64,000 nucleotides of DNA from Asparagopsis taxiformis (lineage: Eukaryota > Rhodophyta > Florideophyceae > Bonnemaisoniales > Bonnemaisoniaceae). Position numbers and translations under genes: made by a program. The DNA is taken from positions 186,001 through 250,000 of the forward strand of contig JALQPE010000176.1 of assembly GCA_030407315.1 (NCBI GenBank). Direction: 5' to 3'. Position 1 is the stretch's first letter. Every line of letters starts with the position of its first letter. Under the pieces are notes generated by a model. That model was not told where the DNA came from. It saw only the letters and a list, made by a program, of their open reading frames with translations, and did not search any database. Below, in pieces: positions 37,932 to 48,140 of this stretch.

Positions 37932-38423
37932 TTATGAGTTGTCAATTATACCATCAATCATGTAATGAATAGAGGTAGACTCTTCCTGTATGTTGGGGAA
38001 ACCAGCGTTGATCATTTTTGTTCGTAGAAGCTTATGGGCCCCAATATATTTGGAGGCGTATTGACCAGGGTGCAGTTTGATCAGCCGAGCTGCTGTAAGG
38101 AGATATGTATGGCTGGGTGCATTCATGGCGTTTACGTAGTTGCGTACAGCGTTAATGATATCATGAGGGGTACCATCGAGGGTTGTGTAGGGGTGTTTGC
38201 ATAATATATTGGTTGATATGCTGCAGTGGATCAGTGCACGCAATTTGGTATGTTTCATGATGTATTCCTGTGCATCAGGTGTTCCTGGTCGAGGGGGATC
38301 AGGATTCTCAGTCAGAAAGTTCATTGCGTCGATAAATGTAGCGTTTGTTTTCATCGCGCTGTACCAAACTTTGTAGGAATTGGTATCAAGCATCGGCTGT
38401 TGGAGGTCAGCTAGGGACGCCAT
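37932..38423 (-). pseudogene. Copia-type gag fragment
   Basis: A 163-codon frame from an ATG. SYKVWYSAMKTNATFIDAMN, then a T-KLRALIHCSIS segment and HDIINAVRNYVNAM follow the UBN2/copia gag pattern: an N-terminal W with a following helix, then an I-x-x-S helix and a Y-rich third helix. The frame ends at 37932 with no zinc knuckle, protease, integrase or reverse transcriptase in the following kilobase, so the element is truncated. No flanking LTR was recognised on this strand. Similarity is by pattern only. Confidence 0.45.
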
Positions 38424-38883
38424 AATTGATTGAGGTGCAGCAGGGGTAGTAGATGGAGGATATGGAGAGCGGTTTTCTGTGGGGAGAAATGGGCTGGGGA
38501 AATTACGGGATTCAAAGGATGACCTGGGGTTCTGGCGCAGGGCGTAGGGGGATTAAGGGGATCCAGGTTGGTTGTTCGAGGTGGCTAAATTGGAGCGACA
38601 GTGAGGGATGTTGCAGAGCCTGTATAGCAGCCGTAATGGCTGGAGAATGCAGCGGCGATGGCTGGAGAATGGGCAGGGTTGGTAGGAGTGCGTCTGGGTA
38701 GCGACTGGGACTATAACCTGTTAAAGTGAAGTTCTTACCCCGAGACGTCGTCGGTGTCTCGAGGTTATGTTTATATGTAATTCCTATCTGTCACGTGTAC
38801 ACGTATGGTGGTCCTTGACACGAACCATAACATCGGATGCCTTTTGCGCCGAGATCATGAAGCCCGCAACTATATGAAGTGCT
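38424..38883. other. Region upstream of the gag fragment and the methyltransferase gene
   Basis: No gene seen. Near-repeats of GGCTGGAGAATG occur at about 38638-38670 and a short hairpin (CGAGAC...GTCTCG) at about 38741-38761. It may contain the 5' leader of the gag element. Confidence 0.35.
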
Positions 38884-39804
38884 ATGGTGTTTCCTGGCCT
38901 GGGCTTCATATCACACACGCCAGTGCGTCCAACGTTACATCCTTCGATTCGTTTTTTACCCACAACACGATGGCAACCGCATGCATCAATGTCTACACGC
39001 CTTGAAATCCACAGTGTGAAGAATCAGCGAGTGAAAGATGCACGCGCACTACTTAGACGCAGACAAAGAGACAAAGAAAGTCGGATATTACTCGAAGGAC
39101 AGAGGCTTATATCAGATGCCTTGGAAGCGGGTGTAAATCCGCTTGATTTCTTCTACACGGAACAAGCGCTCCAGAACAGCGAAATGAACAGCAAAATTAG
39201 AAGCACCATGCTCAAGAGCGGAAGCACTGAGGCACTTGTCTCAGACGCAGTCATGCGCTGCTTCACAGATACTGTGAGTCCGCAGGGATTGGTTGCAGTT
39301 TTCGACCGACCGAATCCGCAACTACCGCCGCTTCCCTCCCTGACGCTGATATGCGACCAGGTGAGAGACCCTGGTAATGTCGGCACTCTGCTTCGGTCAG
39401 CTGCTGCTGCGGGCGTTGATGCAGTTTTGATGACTGCCGGTTGTGCAGATGTGTGGGGATTGAAGGCGCTTCGGGCGGGAATGGGTGCGCAGTTTCGTCT
39501 ACCCGTTAAATGTGGCATGACATGGTCGCATATTTCGGATTACGTTGAACTTACAAATAGTGTACTTCGAGTAGCTGAGGCGTCTTCAGACGTTGATTAC
39601 ACACAGGTTGATTGGTCGGTACCAAGCGCACTAGTTGTGGGTTCTGAAGCGGACGGTCCTAGTGCCGAGGCATTTGCTGCTTGTGAGGAGAAGGTTAGCA
39701 TTCCGCTTAGTTTGCAAATGGAGAGCTTGAATGTGGCTGTTGCTGGAGCTGTTATACTGTTTGAAGCTAAGCGTCAACGAAATTTGGTGAATAAAACTAA
39801 CTGA
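38884..39804 (+). CDS. SpoU/TrmH-family RNA 2'-O-methyltransferase (probably organellar)
   Basis: A 306-residue protein from an ATG at 38884; a second ATG at 38989 starts closer to the domain. The N-terminal substrate-binding part (QRVKDARALLRRRQRDKESR, then LLEGQRLISDALEAG) is the L30e-like domain. The SPOUT knot has motif 1 CDQVRDPGNVGTLLRSAAAA, motif 2 ALVVGSEADGPS and motif 3 IPLSLQMESLNVAVAGA. These enzymes methylate ribose 2'-OH in rRNA or tRNA with AdoMet; the layout is like RlmB/MRM3. The first 35 residues (longer start) are basic and hydroxylated, compatible with an organelle transit peptide, but the compartment is inference. Confidence 0.9.
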   Translation: MVFPGLGFISHTPVRPTLHPSIRFLPTTRWQPHASMSTRLEIHSVKNQRVKDARALLRRRQRDKESRILLEGQRLISDALEAGVNPLDFFYTEQALQNSEMNSKIRSTMLKSGSTEALVSDAVMRCFTDTVSPQGLVAVFDRPNPQLPPLPSLTLICDQVRDPGNVGTLLRSAAAAGVDAVLMTAGCADVWGLKALRAGMGAQFRLPVKCGMTWSHISDYVELTNSVLRVAEASSDVDYTQVDWSVPSALVVGSEADGPSAEAFAACEEKVSIPLSLQMESLNVAVAGAVILFEAKRQRNLVNKTN

Positions 39805-40073
39805 GAAGGATGGCATATATACCAAGCAGTTACTGCGGCAAAAGAGCATTCCCGCGTTCACATCGTTTCTTGTCCACTACACAGAGTGCTCATGACTGAA
39901 TTCGTACCTCAAGAGCTTCATTCGTGTCGGCGACTAAGCTTGTAGTAATAACATTTATATTTATGCATGAAAGTCGGTACAACATCACACTGTACGATCA
40001 TAATCGGCATGTGCGATACGAACTTACGTGTCATCGGCAGATACAATGCAACAATCATCTCCCCGAAGGAGGT

Positions 40074-42050
40074 TCATTGCGTCGCAAAGCCGGAACAGCC
40101 GATACCCTGGAACTTTTGCTCATCCCGCAAGTATTGAAACAGTTCATCACCAGGGCAATAGTTAAGCACCCGCATATCACCCTCCGTAACAGCACTGATC
40201 TCCATTGGCGAATTTACAATCAAAGCGAAAAGTCCAGCAGACAGCACGCCTGTGAATACGACTGTGAAAGCCCAGCCGCATGCAATGAACAAGAATTGCT
40301 TCCAGTTCACTGCAGATGTATTAAATTCAATAAGGCCCACACCCATTGTTGCACCAACCTGACAGTGCGTTGTGGAAACCGGAAGACCGACTCGAGAGGC
40401 GAGAAGAATTGTAATCGCCGACCCGATTTCAATACAAAATCCGCGAGATGGAGTCAATTTCGTCAACTTGACCCCAATTGCAACAATAATACGATAGCCC
40501 CACATAGCAAGACCTGTTACAATTCCTGCCCCGCCCATCGCCAGAATCCATAGAGGAACATCCTGTTTGAACGAACTATACGCTGCAAAGCTACCAGGAT
40601 TACAGTCTGAGAAGCATTCCTTCTCCTGGTCTTGATATACACCCATATTATTGTAAACTCCAAATCGCCTCATCTCGGCACCTGACCTCGCGCCGACTAA
40701 GTACGGGAAATTGGCCTCACATGAAAAGAAATTATTCCCGCCCTCACTGCCGCAGAATGCCTCATGGTTGGGAATCGCATCGTCATCCAAAATCGAATCG
40801 CCATCTAGTGGACCGCCGGAGAATGTGGCATCGTCGCCCAAACCTTCGAATTCATCAATCCGTGGCTCTGAAATCTGGCCATTGTTCCTGTACAGCTGAT
40901 AGATAGTTGTGAATGGTGCAATGGCGTTTGCAACATCATTGGCACCATGTGAGAATGAATCAAAGGCAGCTGTAAACACCTGGATCCACGTGAACAGACG
41001 CTCAGTTTTCTCATCAAACTTCTCGACGATCTTATGCATACGCAGCACATCCCCGTCAAGTTCCTCATTAACTGTAACATTCACGCCAACTTTTGCAAGA
41101 AGGGAATCAATCTTTGCTTCCTTCTCCGCTGCTGCTTTTGCAATTTCTGGGTTGTTACGTTTCTCAATCTCCCGCCGCTCCCAGCGTTCAACATTTGCCT
41201 TTGCGAGCGGGACGATGATAAACCAGGACAGCGCAGCTATTACAACGCCTGCACCAACTGCAATTCCAATAGCATCGCCGATGGAAAGCTTCTTGGACAG
41301 AGAAAATCGCTTGTCCCCTTTGTAAATGACGAAGAATATCGTGAGAGCTATTGTGAAAGCATACAAAAAGGGCATGAAAATAAGGCCTGATCTATATGGG
41401 TTCTCGCGGCGAAGTACAAAGGTTCGAACAATCAAAAAGATAACTACAGCAAACACAGAGGAAAGAATCGGCGAAACCAGCCATGAAAGCACCACACCAA
41501 CAAGTCCGCTAAGCTTGTTCTTCAAACCGCTGCCCTCAGGAATCCAGATAACCGAGCTCGGGCCGCGATACACAAGGCCAACGCCGACGAGAGCGCCAAT
41601 GATGGCGTGGGTTGTCGACACAGGAAGACTGAAATAGGTCGAGATGATGAGCCAGGACGTGGCGGCGAACAAAGCGACAAGGAAACCGGTCATGAGTAGT
41701 TCTGGTCCGTTTGCAGCGGCGCCTCTGGCGGGGTCGAATATAGAAGCATCTATGATATTATTTCGAACTGTGTCAGTGACTGCACCACCCATGAGAAAGG
41801 CGCCGAGAAACTCCATAACGGCCGCGATGACACATGCCCATTTCAAGGTGAGAGAACCGGCGCCAACGGAAGTCGCAAAGGCATTGGCGACATCGTTGGC
41901 TCCGATGCCCCATGCCATCATAAAGGCGAGTATGGCTGCGGTGATTACCTGCCATAGTAGACGATCGACTGTTTTGAGATTTACACCCTCCTGTAGAACG
42001 GCGCTCACCTGTTCGACGTCAGTGGGCCAGTCGAGCGCGAATGATGCCAT
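40074..42050 (-). CDS. PiT/PHO4-family inorganic phosphate transporter, copy 1
   Basis: A 658-residue protein from an ATG. Two PiT signatures, WGIGANDVANAFATSVGAG near residue 45 and HGANDVANAIAPF near 370, mark the inverted-repeat halves of SLC20/Pho89 carriers. Membrane helices flank a central cytosolic region (about 285-355) with coiled-coil character (EIEKRNNPEIAKAAAEKEA), and a luminal/extracellular loop (about 385-480) holds several cysteines. The C-terminal half repeats GFCIEIGSAITILLASRVGL and STTHCQVGATMGVGLIEF. PiT carriers move phosphate with Na+ or H+. The other copy (54491-56446) has the same architecture and long identical blocks. Confidence 0.96.
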   Translation of the reverse strand: MASFALDWPTDVEQVSAVLQEGVNLKTVDRLLWQVITAAILAFMMAWGIGANDVANAFATSVGAGSLTLKWACVIAAVMEFLGAFLMGGAVTDTVRNNIIDASIFDPARGAAANGPELLMTGFLVALFAATSWLIISTYFSLPVSTTHAIIGALVGVGLVYRGPSSVIWIPEGSGLKNKLSGLVGVVLSWLVSPILSSVFAVVIFLIVRTFVLRRENPYRSGLIFMPFLYAFTIALTIFFVIYKGDKRFSLSKKLSIGDAIGIAVGAGVVIAALSWFIIVPLAKANVERWERREIEKRNNPEIAKAAAEKEAKIDSLLAKVGVNVTVNEELDGDVLRMHKIVEKFDEKTERLFTWIQVFTAAFDSFSHGANDVANAIAPFTTIYQLYRNNGQISEPRIDEFEGLGDDATFSGGPLDGDSILDDDAIPNHEAFCGSEGGNNFFSCEANFPYLVGARSGAEMRRFGVYNNMGVYQDQEKECFSDCNPGSFAAYSSFKQDVPLWILAMGGAGIVTGLAMWGYRIIVAIGVKLTKLTPSRGFCIEIGSAITILLASRVGLPVSTTHCQVGATMGVGLIEFNTSAVNWKQFLFIACGWAFTVVFTGVLSAGLFALIVNSPMEISAVTEGDMRVLNYCPGDELFQYLRDEQKFQGIGCSGFATQ

Positions 42051-43115
42051 GGTGGGAGGTGAATGAAAAGGTGGGACGAGGTTTGAGTGTGCGTGTGTAT
42101 CGTATTATAAAAGGGTTTGATCTATGTTGTGTGGATGCGTTGAAGAGAAGATCTGGGGAGTGTAAATTGTCTGTAGGTCAGTCTGGATAGAGTGCTTTTG
42201 GAGAACGGTTATTGAAAAATAATGCATTGGCTGCTGAGCGAGTCATGTTTGGTTGATGCAATGAAAAGATAGTGCTTCCAATGCAGGATTTGTTTTGAGA
42301 CGCATCATGTAAAACTCGGGAGAGAATAGACATGTCCACTCTAGAGACAAACAGGCTAAAGCGCCATTGATACAATATGGTGTTTTATGGGTGAAATGCG
42401 ACATGTTGACAATGACATCAGCAAAGGATGTATCGCAACGTGGAAGCAGGATGGAAAAGAAACGATTTGTCAGCCATGGTGTGCACACGGAACCTATGCA
42501 ATCGTGCAAGCAGCACATGCTATTGGCCAGTGACATTATATCTCGAGACTTTCGAAACATGTTACATTGTGTTGAGTCGATTGATTGCTCCCAAATGTCT
42601 TATTCAAGATGTACTTTCGATATCATAGGCTATCAAGTCTTCAAGGAAAGTTGACGTCTTCACGAGGTGCCAAAGCTTATCTTTTGCAACAACGCACGCA
42701 TGATGTGAATACTCGATCCCATCTGGGTTACGTAGACTCCTGTTCAAACGCATCAACCGCTACGATGCGTAAAAATGCGTCACAACTCGTCAACCATTGG
42801 TCACCATTCTGCAAAAAGGACTCTCCAGTTAATAAACAAACCTGGTTCAATTGGAATGACCCAACTTGGTTATCTGCGAGGTTTGAATACTATCTCCGTT
42901 GCAGGGAAACGGAAGAGGTATAGGATCGAACTTTGCTGGTGTATCTGCGCTTCAATCTGCAGAAGCCCTCAGCCTCTAGCCTGTTCTCGATGAACCACAC
43001 CCCTCTAATTCTTATAATTTTACAAGTTACAACTGAGAGTATCCACATTGTGTACGCGTAGAGAGGAATAATGAATGTTATGCTTATGTGCGCAATGCGG
43101 TCATCATATTTTAAA
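42051..43115. promoter_or_regulatory. Intergenic region upstream of PiT copy 1
   Basis: About 1.1 kb, flanking the 5' end of the transporter and the 3' end of the Pol I factor gene, both on the minus strand. Frames on both strands lack domains. No repeat or RNA gene was recognised. Confidence 0.45.
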
Positions 43116-45632
43116 TCAATCACAGCCATGCCGCAACTCATGCTGCAACCCAATGATATACGTTATAACTGCTTGCAGAGAATTGTTACATCCAACCATC
43201 ATATCTCGCAAGTCTCGATGATTCACCGTGAACGCCTTATCCACCCCAAATACATCGATACTACTTCCGCCGAAAAAGCACCTTATCATTGTCCATGCCA
43301 ATCCGATTCCGCCCGGCTCCTGCAGCAAGTCAAGATATCGTAGCGTACATTCCACTCCGCGTTGCCCAACTTTTCTACCCTCTTTTCCTGCAATGGTGTT
43401 GCATTCCCGTAAATATGCAATCCACCATGGCAACTCTCCATGCTCCAGTCCCAGTGAACTCCAATGCTCTTCTTGATCATTCCTTTCCGTCTCCTCTATC
43501 CTGCTTCCAACATCCTCTTTTTCATCCATTCCGTCGTTATCTGCTTCCCCTGCCCATCTTTGCTGCGTTTGTATTTCATCTACACGGTCCTGTTCGTCCA
43601 TGCTGTTGTTCGCCCAACTAGGCGCCATTTCATTGCCAATACGCTCTCGTCTCGCTTCCACAGTATCTTCCAAACCCAGGCTGCTGTTTTCTGTTGGACT
43701 GAAGACCTTTCCATCGCTTAGCCTTTCTATATCATCAACTTTCCGCCTCTTCCGCATAGATTGCGCGTCCCATGTATCGTCGCACCAAAAATCGTCGACT
43801 TTTTTCCGCTTCTTACTTTTCTTATCTTCATTCTCTCCCACTCCTTGATCATCGATTTCTGTTTCTCCATGCTTCTCCGCTTCAGGTGCCTCCGCATTTC
43901 CATCGTAGCGTCCTAATTCACCGTTACTCAAATGTTCTTTATCTGCAGAAAGACGCCGTAGTCTGGCAGAAAATCTTACTCCAACCTTCTTCTCGTGTGT
44001 GAATCTTCTCTTTCTTTCTTTGCGAGAAACATATTTACGTTTTCGATAATCTCGGTAAGGAAGCGTTAACATCAAACGACGATGTGCTTCTTCACTGCCA
44101 TCTGCCGCTACCCCGCACTCTCGCTGCATATCTTCCTTTCCCTCCTTGGGCACATACCAGCTGTGTTCACGATCTGTTTTGTACATACAATTCAAACTGT
44201 CCACGTACCCGCCTGACACTAGTCGCTGACTGCTTTCAAGAACGCCATCATCACTCTGCGCAATGTCTTCAAACACGTTGGCAAACTTGACCATGAAAGC
44301 CGGAATTTTCTCTCCGAAAAGAATATCGTCCACAAATTGACTGTACTCTTCCAGAGCCCTGCCCTGTACGTCAGTATGAACATTAAGCGACAAGCTCGTC
44401 CAAAGCACCGAAGCCCTGTCTTCATTAGATCCATGCGATAGCCACTTCATCATAGTATCTTTGCAACCTTCCCATTCTGCTGCCATTTGGTCATCTCGTG
44501 CCATCGCACATTTCAACCTTTTGTCTCTACTCTCAGCCTTAGGCGGCCTGGTACCGTAGCAAAGACGCATCGTATTGATGAAATCGACCTGCACACTCTG
44601 ATCGGTAGGAAATCCAAAGCAGTCCTTATCTCCTCCTACAGGTTTGCAGAACGGCAACTCCAAATCGTTGTAGTGTGGAATATGGCGGATTTCGTACGAA
44701 TCCAGCTTTGAACAATCCCATGGTCCATCTTTCCGTTTGTGCATGACACGCGCCATCTTCGTGGCAATTCTACGCAGCTCGATGTAGCGCAGTACACGTG
44801 CCCCAAATTCATCAGGTAAGCCAACAAGACGAGATAGACGTAACAGCGTTATATGGAGATGTCCGACTGGGAAACTTCTGATAGAGTCTACGGCATCTTC
44901 GTACGGACGAACAAGTCGATCTTTGACAGCATTCGAGGCGAAAAACTCCCTGAGCGGTGGCCATGCAAACTTGTCTGTGCCAAACGTATTGATGTTTTCT
45001 GCAATCTGACGAGCGACCGGCACTGAATTCAGAGTAAACGCATCTACCACAGCTCGGGATGCTGTTAGATGCTTTGGCAGCACTGTGCTTAAAGCAGTTA
45101 AGAACGGTACTTGTCGCAGGGCTACCAACCTACACAAATCTCTCGGAAGCATCGGTGAGCGAACATAAATAGCGGCAAGACAGATGAGAGAAAGAACCAC
45201 ATGTGACTTGAATTGTTTCTGCTGGCGACTTGGTGCTTTGACTCCGGCATGTCTTCTTCGTACCCAATGTGTCAAAATCTCGAACAACGGCTCCTTAATG
45301 TTCGCCGACGTGTATCTCAGTTGAATTAGCCTGTCGACAATCGCTCTCGCCAGTAAGAAGACGCTCTCACACAGGGCGACCTCATCACTGAGCACCTTTT
45401 CAGAAGGAGCCATTCCAAACGCATTTTGGGACCTTTCCCTTGACTCAATTTTCTCCCGAATCGACTTGGCTTGTGACGCCTGGGATACCCGGTTGGATAT
45501 CGCCGTGCCCGCCAGAAGATCGTCCATTTGCTCCTCCCGAAAGCCAGCAAATTCCTCCCCGCAGTCATCGCACACCAACTTGCCCTCCCCAGTGGGCGAC
45601 AACTTGTCGTTGAAACAACTCGGACACAGCAT
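43116..45632 (-). CDS. RRN7: RRN7/TAF1B-like RNA polymerase I initiation factor
   Basis: An 838-residue protein from an ATG. It opens with a TFIIB-type zinc ribbon (C3, C6, C21, C24: LCPSCFNDK, then VCDDCGEEF), followed by a linker and cyclin-fold-like helices: LFEILTHWVRRR, VVLSLICLAAIYVRSPMLPR, DLCRLVALRQVPFL and PVGHLHITLLRLSRLVGLP. This order matches Rrn7/TAF1B, which bridges Pol I and the rDNA promoter complex. The region after about 505 is long, acidic and Lys/Glu-rich with KKSKKRKKVDDF and KRRKVDD nuclear-localisation-like clusters, and is unusual for the family. A Pol III BRF1-like alternative is less likely, because the cyclin folds are weak. Confidence 0.72.
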   Translation of the reverse strand: MLCPSCFNDKLSPTGEGKLVCDDCGEEFAGFREEQMDDLLAGTAISNRVSQASQAKSIREKIESRERSQNAFGMAPSEKVLSDEVALCESVFLLARAIVDRLIQLRYTSANIKEPLFEILTHWVRRRHAGVKAPSRQQKQFKSHVVLSLICLAAIYVRSPMLPRDLCRLVALRQVPFLTALSTVLPKHLTASRAVVDAFTLNSVPVARQIAENINTFGTDKFAWPPLREFFASNAVKDRLVRPYEDAVDSIRSFPVGHLHITLLRLSRLVGLPDEFGARVLRYIELRRIATKMARVMHKRKDGPWDCSKLDSYEIRHIPHYNDLELPFCKPVGGDKDCFGFPTDQSVQVDFINTMRLCYGTRPPKAESRDKRLKCAMARDDQMAAEWEGCKDTMMKWLSHGSNEDRASVLWTSLSLNVHTDVQGRALEEYSQFVDDILFGEKIPAFMVKFANVFEDIAQSDDGVLESSQRLVSGGYVDSLNCMYKTDREHSWYVPKEGKEDMQRECGVAADGSEEAHRRLMLTLPYRDYRKRKYVSRKERKRRFTHEKKVGVRFSARLRRLSADKEHLSNGELGRYDGNAEAPEAEKHGETEIDDQGVGENEDKKSKKRKKVDDFWCDDTWDAQSMRKRRKVDDIERLSDGKVFSPTENSSLGLEDTVEARRERIGNEMAPSWANNSMDEQDRVDEIQTQQRWAGEADNDGMDEKEDVGSRIEETERNDQEEHWSSLGLEHGELPWWIAYLRECNTIAGKEGRKVGQRGVECTLRYLDLLQEPGGIGLAWTMIRCFFGGSSIDVFGVDKAFTVNHRDLRDMMVGCNNSLQAVITYIIGLQHELRHGCD

Positions 45633-45997
45633 TTTAAATTTTTTCGGGAAGCTCCTGTTACTGAAACGCGCACTTCGCTTTTACGTCGGAAAGCATATGT
45701 TACACCTGTGCCAGTTGGAATTGGGATATGTCTCGTATCGATATTCCCAGAGCCTGGTAATCAATGAAATACCCAGATGAATGAGTTTGTCCGCCAGTAC
45801 CCAGGCATTTCGGCGAGCATGCACTCGCCGCTGAATCTAGCGAGGACAGTCAAACGGGGACGGGGACGGGGACGGGGACGGGGACGGAGTGCAATATCAA
45901 GCAAGAAGAGATAGTTCAGATGGCTGTGCAATCAGCCAAATTGGTCACATACGCTTTCGTACAGTACGGCCAGTTCAGATTTGGCAAAAAAACATAT
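45633..45997. promoter_or_regulatory. Intergenic region with G-rich tandem repeat
   Basis: Upstream of the Pol I factor gene and downstream of coiled-coil gene 1. It contains the GGGGAC tract below; otherwise no gene is seen. Confidence 0.45.
45856..45887. repeat. Hexanucleotide repeat (GGGGAC)5
   Basis: Five perfect GGGGAC units plus GG. The regularly spaced G4 runs could form a G-quadruplex. It lies about 220 bp upstream of the Pol I factor start. Confidence 0.95.
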
Positions 45998-46594
45998 TTA
46001 CATATTTATTATTTCTTTCAGTCCCATATTACAACCCATCGTCACGCCTCTCGAAACTACCTGCGCTTTCTGTCTCCCGCTGACGCCTCTTTCCCGCCAA
46101 ACTCTCTCCCCTTCCACAGCCGCCTCGTTGCAAAGCCTAGTCACCCGAGGGCGCTGCTTGACAACAACCACTGTGTCCTGTGGAGTGCTGCGGCGCTCCA
46201 GCTCTCGAATGCGATTCCGCAAAGTGCACTCTGATTTGCTGTATGCAGCGAGCTGGGAGTGGAGGTGCAGTATGTTTGCGTGTGCACGATTTTCGAGGTG
46301 TGCAGCGTGTGCATATTGCTTTGTGAGGGCGATATGCTGTTGACGGAGGTCTGCGATCAATTGCTCACAGTCAACAATATGCTGGATCTGGGCCCTGTGC
46401 TTGTTGATCATGTGCATGAGGCGGGTGTAGTTGGCGTGGAGGGCTGCATTGGAGTTTTCGAGAGCGGCAATGTGTCGGCGGGAGTGGATGAGGGCGCAAT
46501 TGAGGGAGACGATTGTGAGGGATTGGGATGTGGGGGAGGAGGGAGAGAAGTGAGGGAGAGGGGAGGGATGGGGGGAGGATGAGTGCGTTTTCAT
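45998..46594 (-). CDS. Coiled-coil family protein 1 (lineage-specific paralogue)
   Basis: The frame is open far upstream because the strand is pyrimidine-rich, so I start at the ATG at 46592-46594 (198 residues), directly before a Ser/Pro-rich leader (KTHSSSPHPSPLPHFSPSSP). Residues 33-133 form a helical block that aligns without gaps to residues 117-217 of the plus-strand gene at 48141, about one third identical, including HRA, a HxxYxR spacing and LHSQLAAYSKSECTLRNRIR, then ELE. The C-terminal tail has WRERGVSGR and GCNMGLK, also present in short form in the gene at 49279. No known domain was recognised. The end of the block is a predicted coiled coil. Confidence 0.6.
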   Translation of the reverse strand: MKTHSSSPHPSPLPHFSPSSPTSQSLTIVSLNCALIHSRRHIAALENSNAALHANYTRLMHMINKHRAQIQHIVDCEQLIADLRQQHIALTKQYAHAAHLENRAHANILHLHSQLAAYSKSECTLRNRIRELERRSTPQDTVVVVKQRPRVTRLCNEAAVEGERVWRERGVSGRQKAQVVSRGVTMGCNMGLKEIINM

Positions 46595-46791
46595 ATTGAA
46601 TTGTGGTTTGGGGTTGGAGTGGGGTGGGGTGGGGGAAAGGTTGAGTGGTGAATGTAGGGTGATATGGGGAGAAATGGGCGGGGATGAGTTTGGTGAAGGG
46701 ATTGATGTTGTGAGGATGGGTGGAGAAGGGTGGATAGCGGTGTAGGGGTGGTGGTTATAAAGAGGATGTTTGTGGGGAACCAGGTCTGATC

Positions 46792-46819
46792 TGGTATGGT
46801 GTGGTATGGTATGGTATGG
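46792..46819. repeat. Pentanucleotide repeat (TGGTA)n
   Basis: Five TGGTA units with one TGGTG variant, about 200 bp upstream of coiled-coil gene 1. Confidence 0.9.
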
Positions 46820-47514
46820 GTTCGAAATAATTGCAACATGGTGATGGCGGGTGTAGTATGAAAGTTGAAGCTGAGAGGCCGATGAAATTGATGTCGGTGA
46901 ATTGAATGGAATTGGGTTTCGAATTGAGAGGGGTGTGGGGCAATATTGATAGTGGTAATAATAATGATCGTGCTGGATGGGTTGTAATTGGTGAGTGGAT
47001 ATGGGGAAGGAGATGATGGTTGAGTGAGAGAGGACAAAGAAAATGGGAAACGAGGAGCGTGTAGAGCGGAGTGTGAGAATGGTGGCAGTGGGGAGTGGCG
47101 GTGGGGAGTGTATGGTAGTTGAGAAATGAGCTACCACTAAAGCTATGTGAGTGCAAGAAATGGGTTGATTGATTAGGATGGTTGAATTGAATAGTGCAAA
47201 AGTGGAGCTGTTGGGTGGAAGCCGAGAACATGGGAATCGCGCCCCTCGAATTTATGAATGTCTCGCCTATGCAGACAACATGGACAGTTGGTAACTCGAG
47301 AAGAACACTAACAAGATGATGTGTGCGGTAAATTTAACCCACTGTCACAAATGTTGTCGCCTCAGCACTGCGGTCACCGATCTATTGATCCGACATTGGT
47401 TTGGCAGATCGGGCCGCCCATCAGCACAACACGGTGCATGCATCTGGTGGCTCGTGTTCTCCCCGGTTCCATCCAATAAATTTGCAGAAAGAATGTGCCG
47501 TGGGCAACCAACGA

Positions 47515-47537
47515 TACAATACAATACAATACAATAC
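47515..47537. repeat. Pentanucleotide repeat (TACAA)n
   Basis: Four TACAA units. A shorter ATTCG pentamer run follows at 47637-47650. Confidence 0.9.
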
Positions 47538-47977
47538 TGACAACGTTCCTCGACTATGATTACCTACACTGTCCATGACACGATACTGTTACTCCCGAAC
47601 AACTGACGTTCGTGTTGTCGAGTAGAAGTCAGCTCAATTCGATTCGATTCAAAATTATCATCATCCTCCGACCCACCTCCTCACATCAAACCACACACAA
47701 CGGGGTCCCTCCTCCATCTCCTCTGTGACCCCGCTCCATCCATCCACGTGTGATTGCAGTTCATCTTCCTATCTACGACCCCTGTCTCCCTCACACATAC
47801 TCGACTCCGCATTCCTAATCCACTACCCCCTCCTCCTCGCCCCCATCGTTTACACCATATGTCACTTTCCCTACACTGCAACGTCTAAATTACTTGGTCT
47901 TCGAATCACACTACTCTCCTTTCAACCATCCCTCCCTCTCTACACAACAAACAAACAACACAAAGCTAAAATTCATT

Positions 47978-48030
47978 CACACACACACACACACGCACAT
48001 AGATACATACATATACATATATACATATTT
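47978..48030. repeat. CA dinucleotide and ATAC/TATA simple repeat
   Basis: About eight CA units followed by ATAC/ATAT-rich sequence, ending about 110 bp before the ATG of coiled-coil gene 2. Confidence 0.9.
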
Positions 48031-48140
48031 ACCACACCTTCTCAAACTCTTCTTTCCCTCTCCCGCTCCCCACTCCCCACACCACACAGACCACAACTCC
48101 ATCAACACCTATTTCCACCATCCAACAAAATACCTCCACA

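Larger units (their letters stand above)
46595..48140. promoter_or_regulatory. Divergent promoter region of coiled-coil genes 1 and 2
   Basis: About 1.5 kb, strongly strand-biased: G-rich on the plus strand on the left and C/T-rich on the right, so long spurious frames appear. It contains three pentamer tracts (46792-46819, 47515-47537, 47637-47650) and a CA/TA dinucleotide run (47978-48030). Confidence 0.5.

Noticed and set aside
46591..47231. Minus-strand frames of up to 379 codons upstream of coiled-coil gene 1
   Set aside because: All three frames stay open because the strand is pyrimidine-rich; the Pro/Ser/His/Thr composition follows from base bias. Only the part after the ATG at 46594 matches a paralogue.
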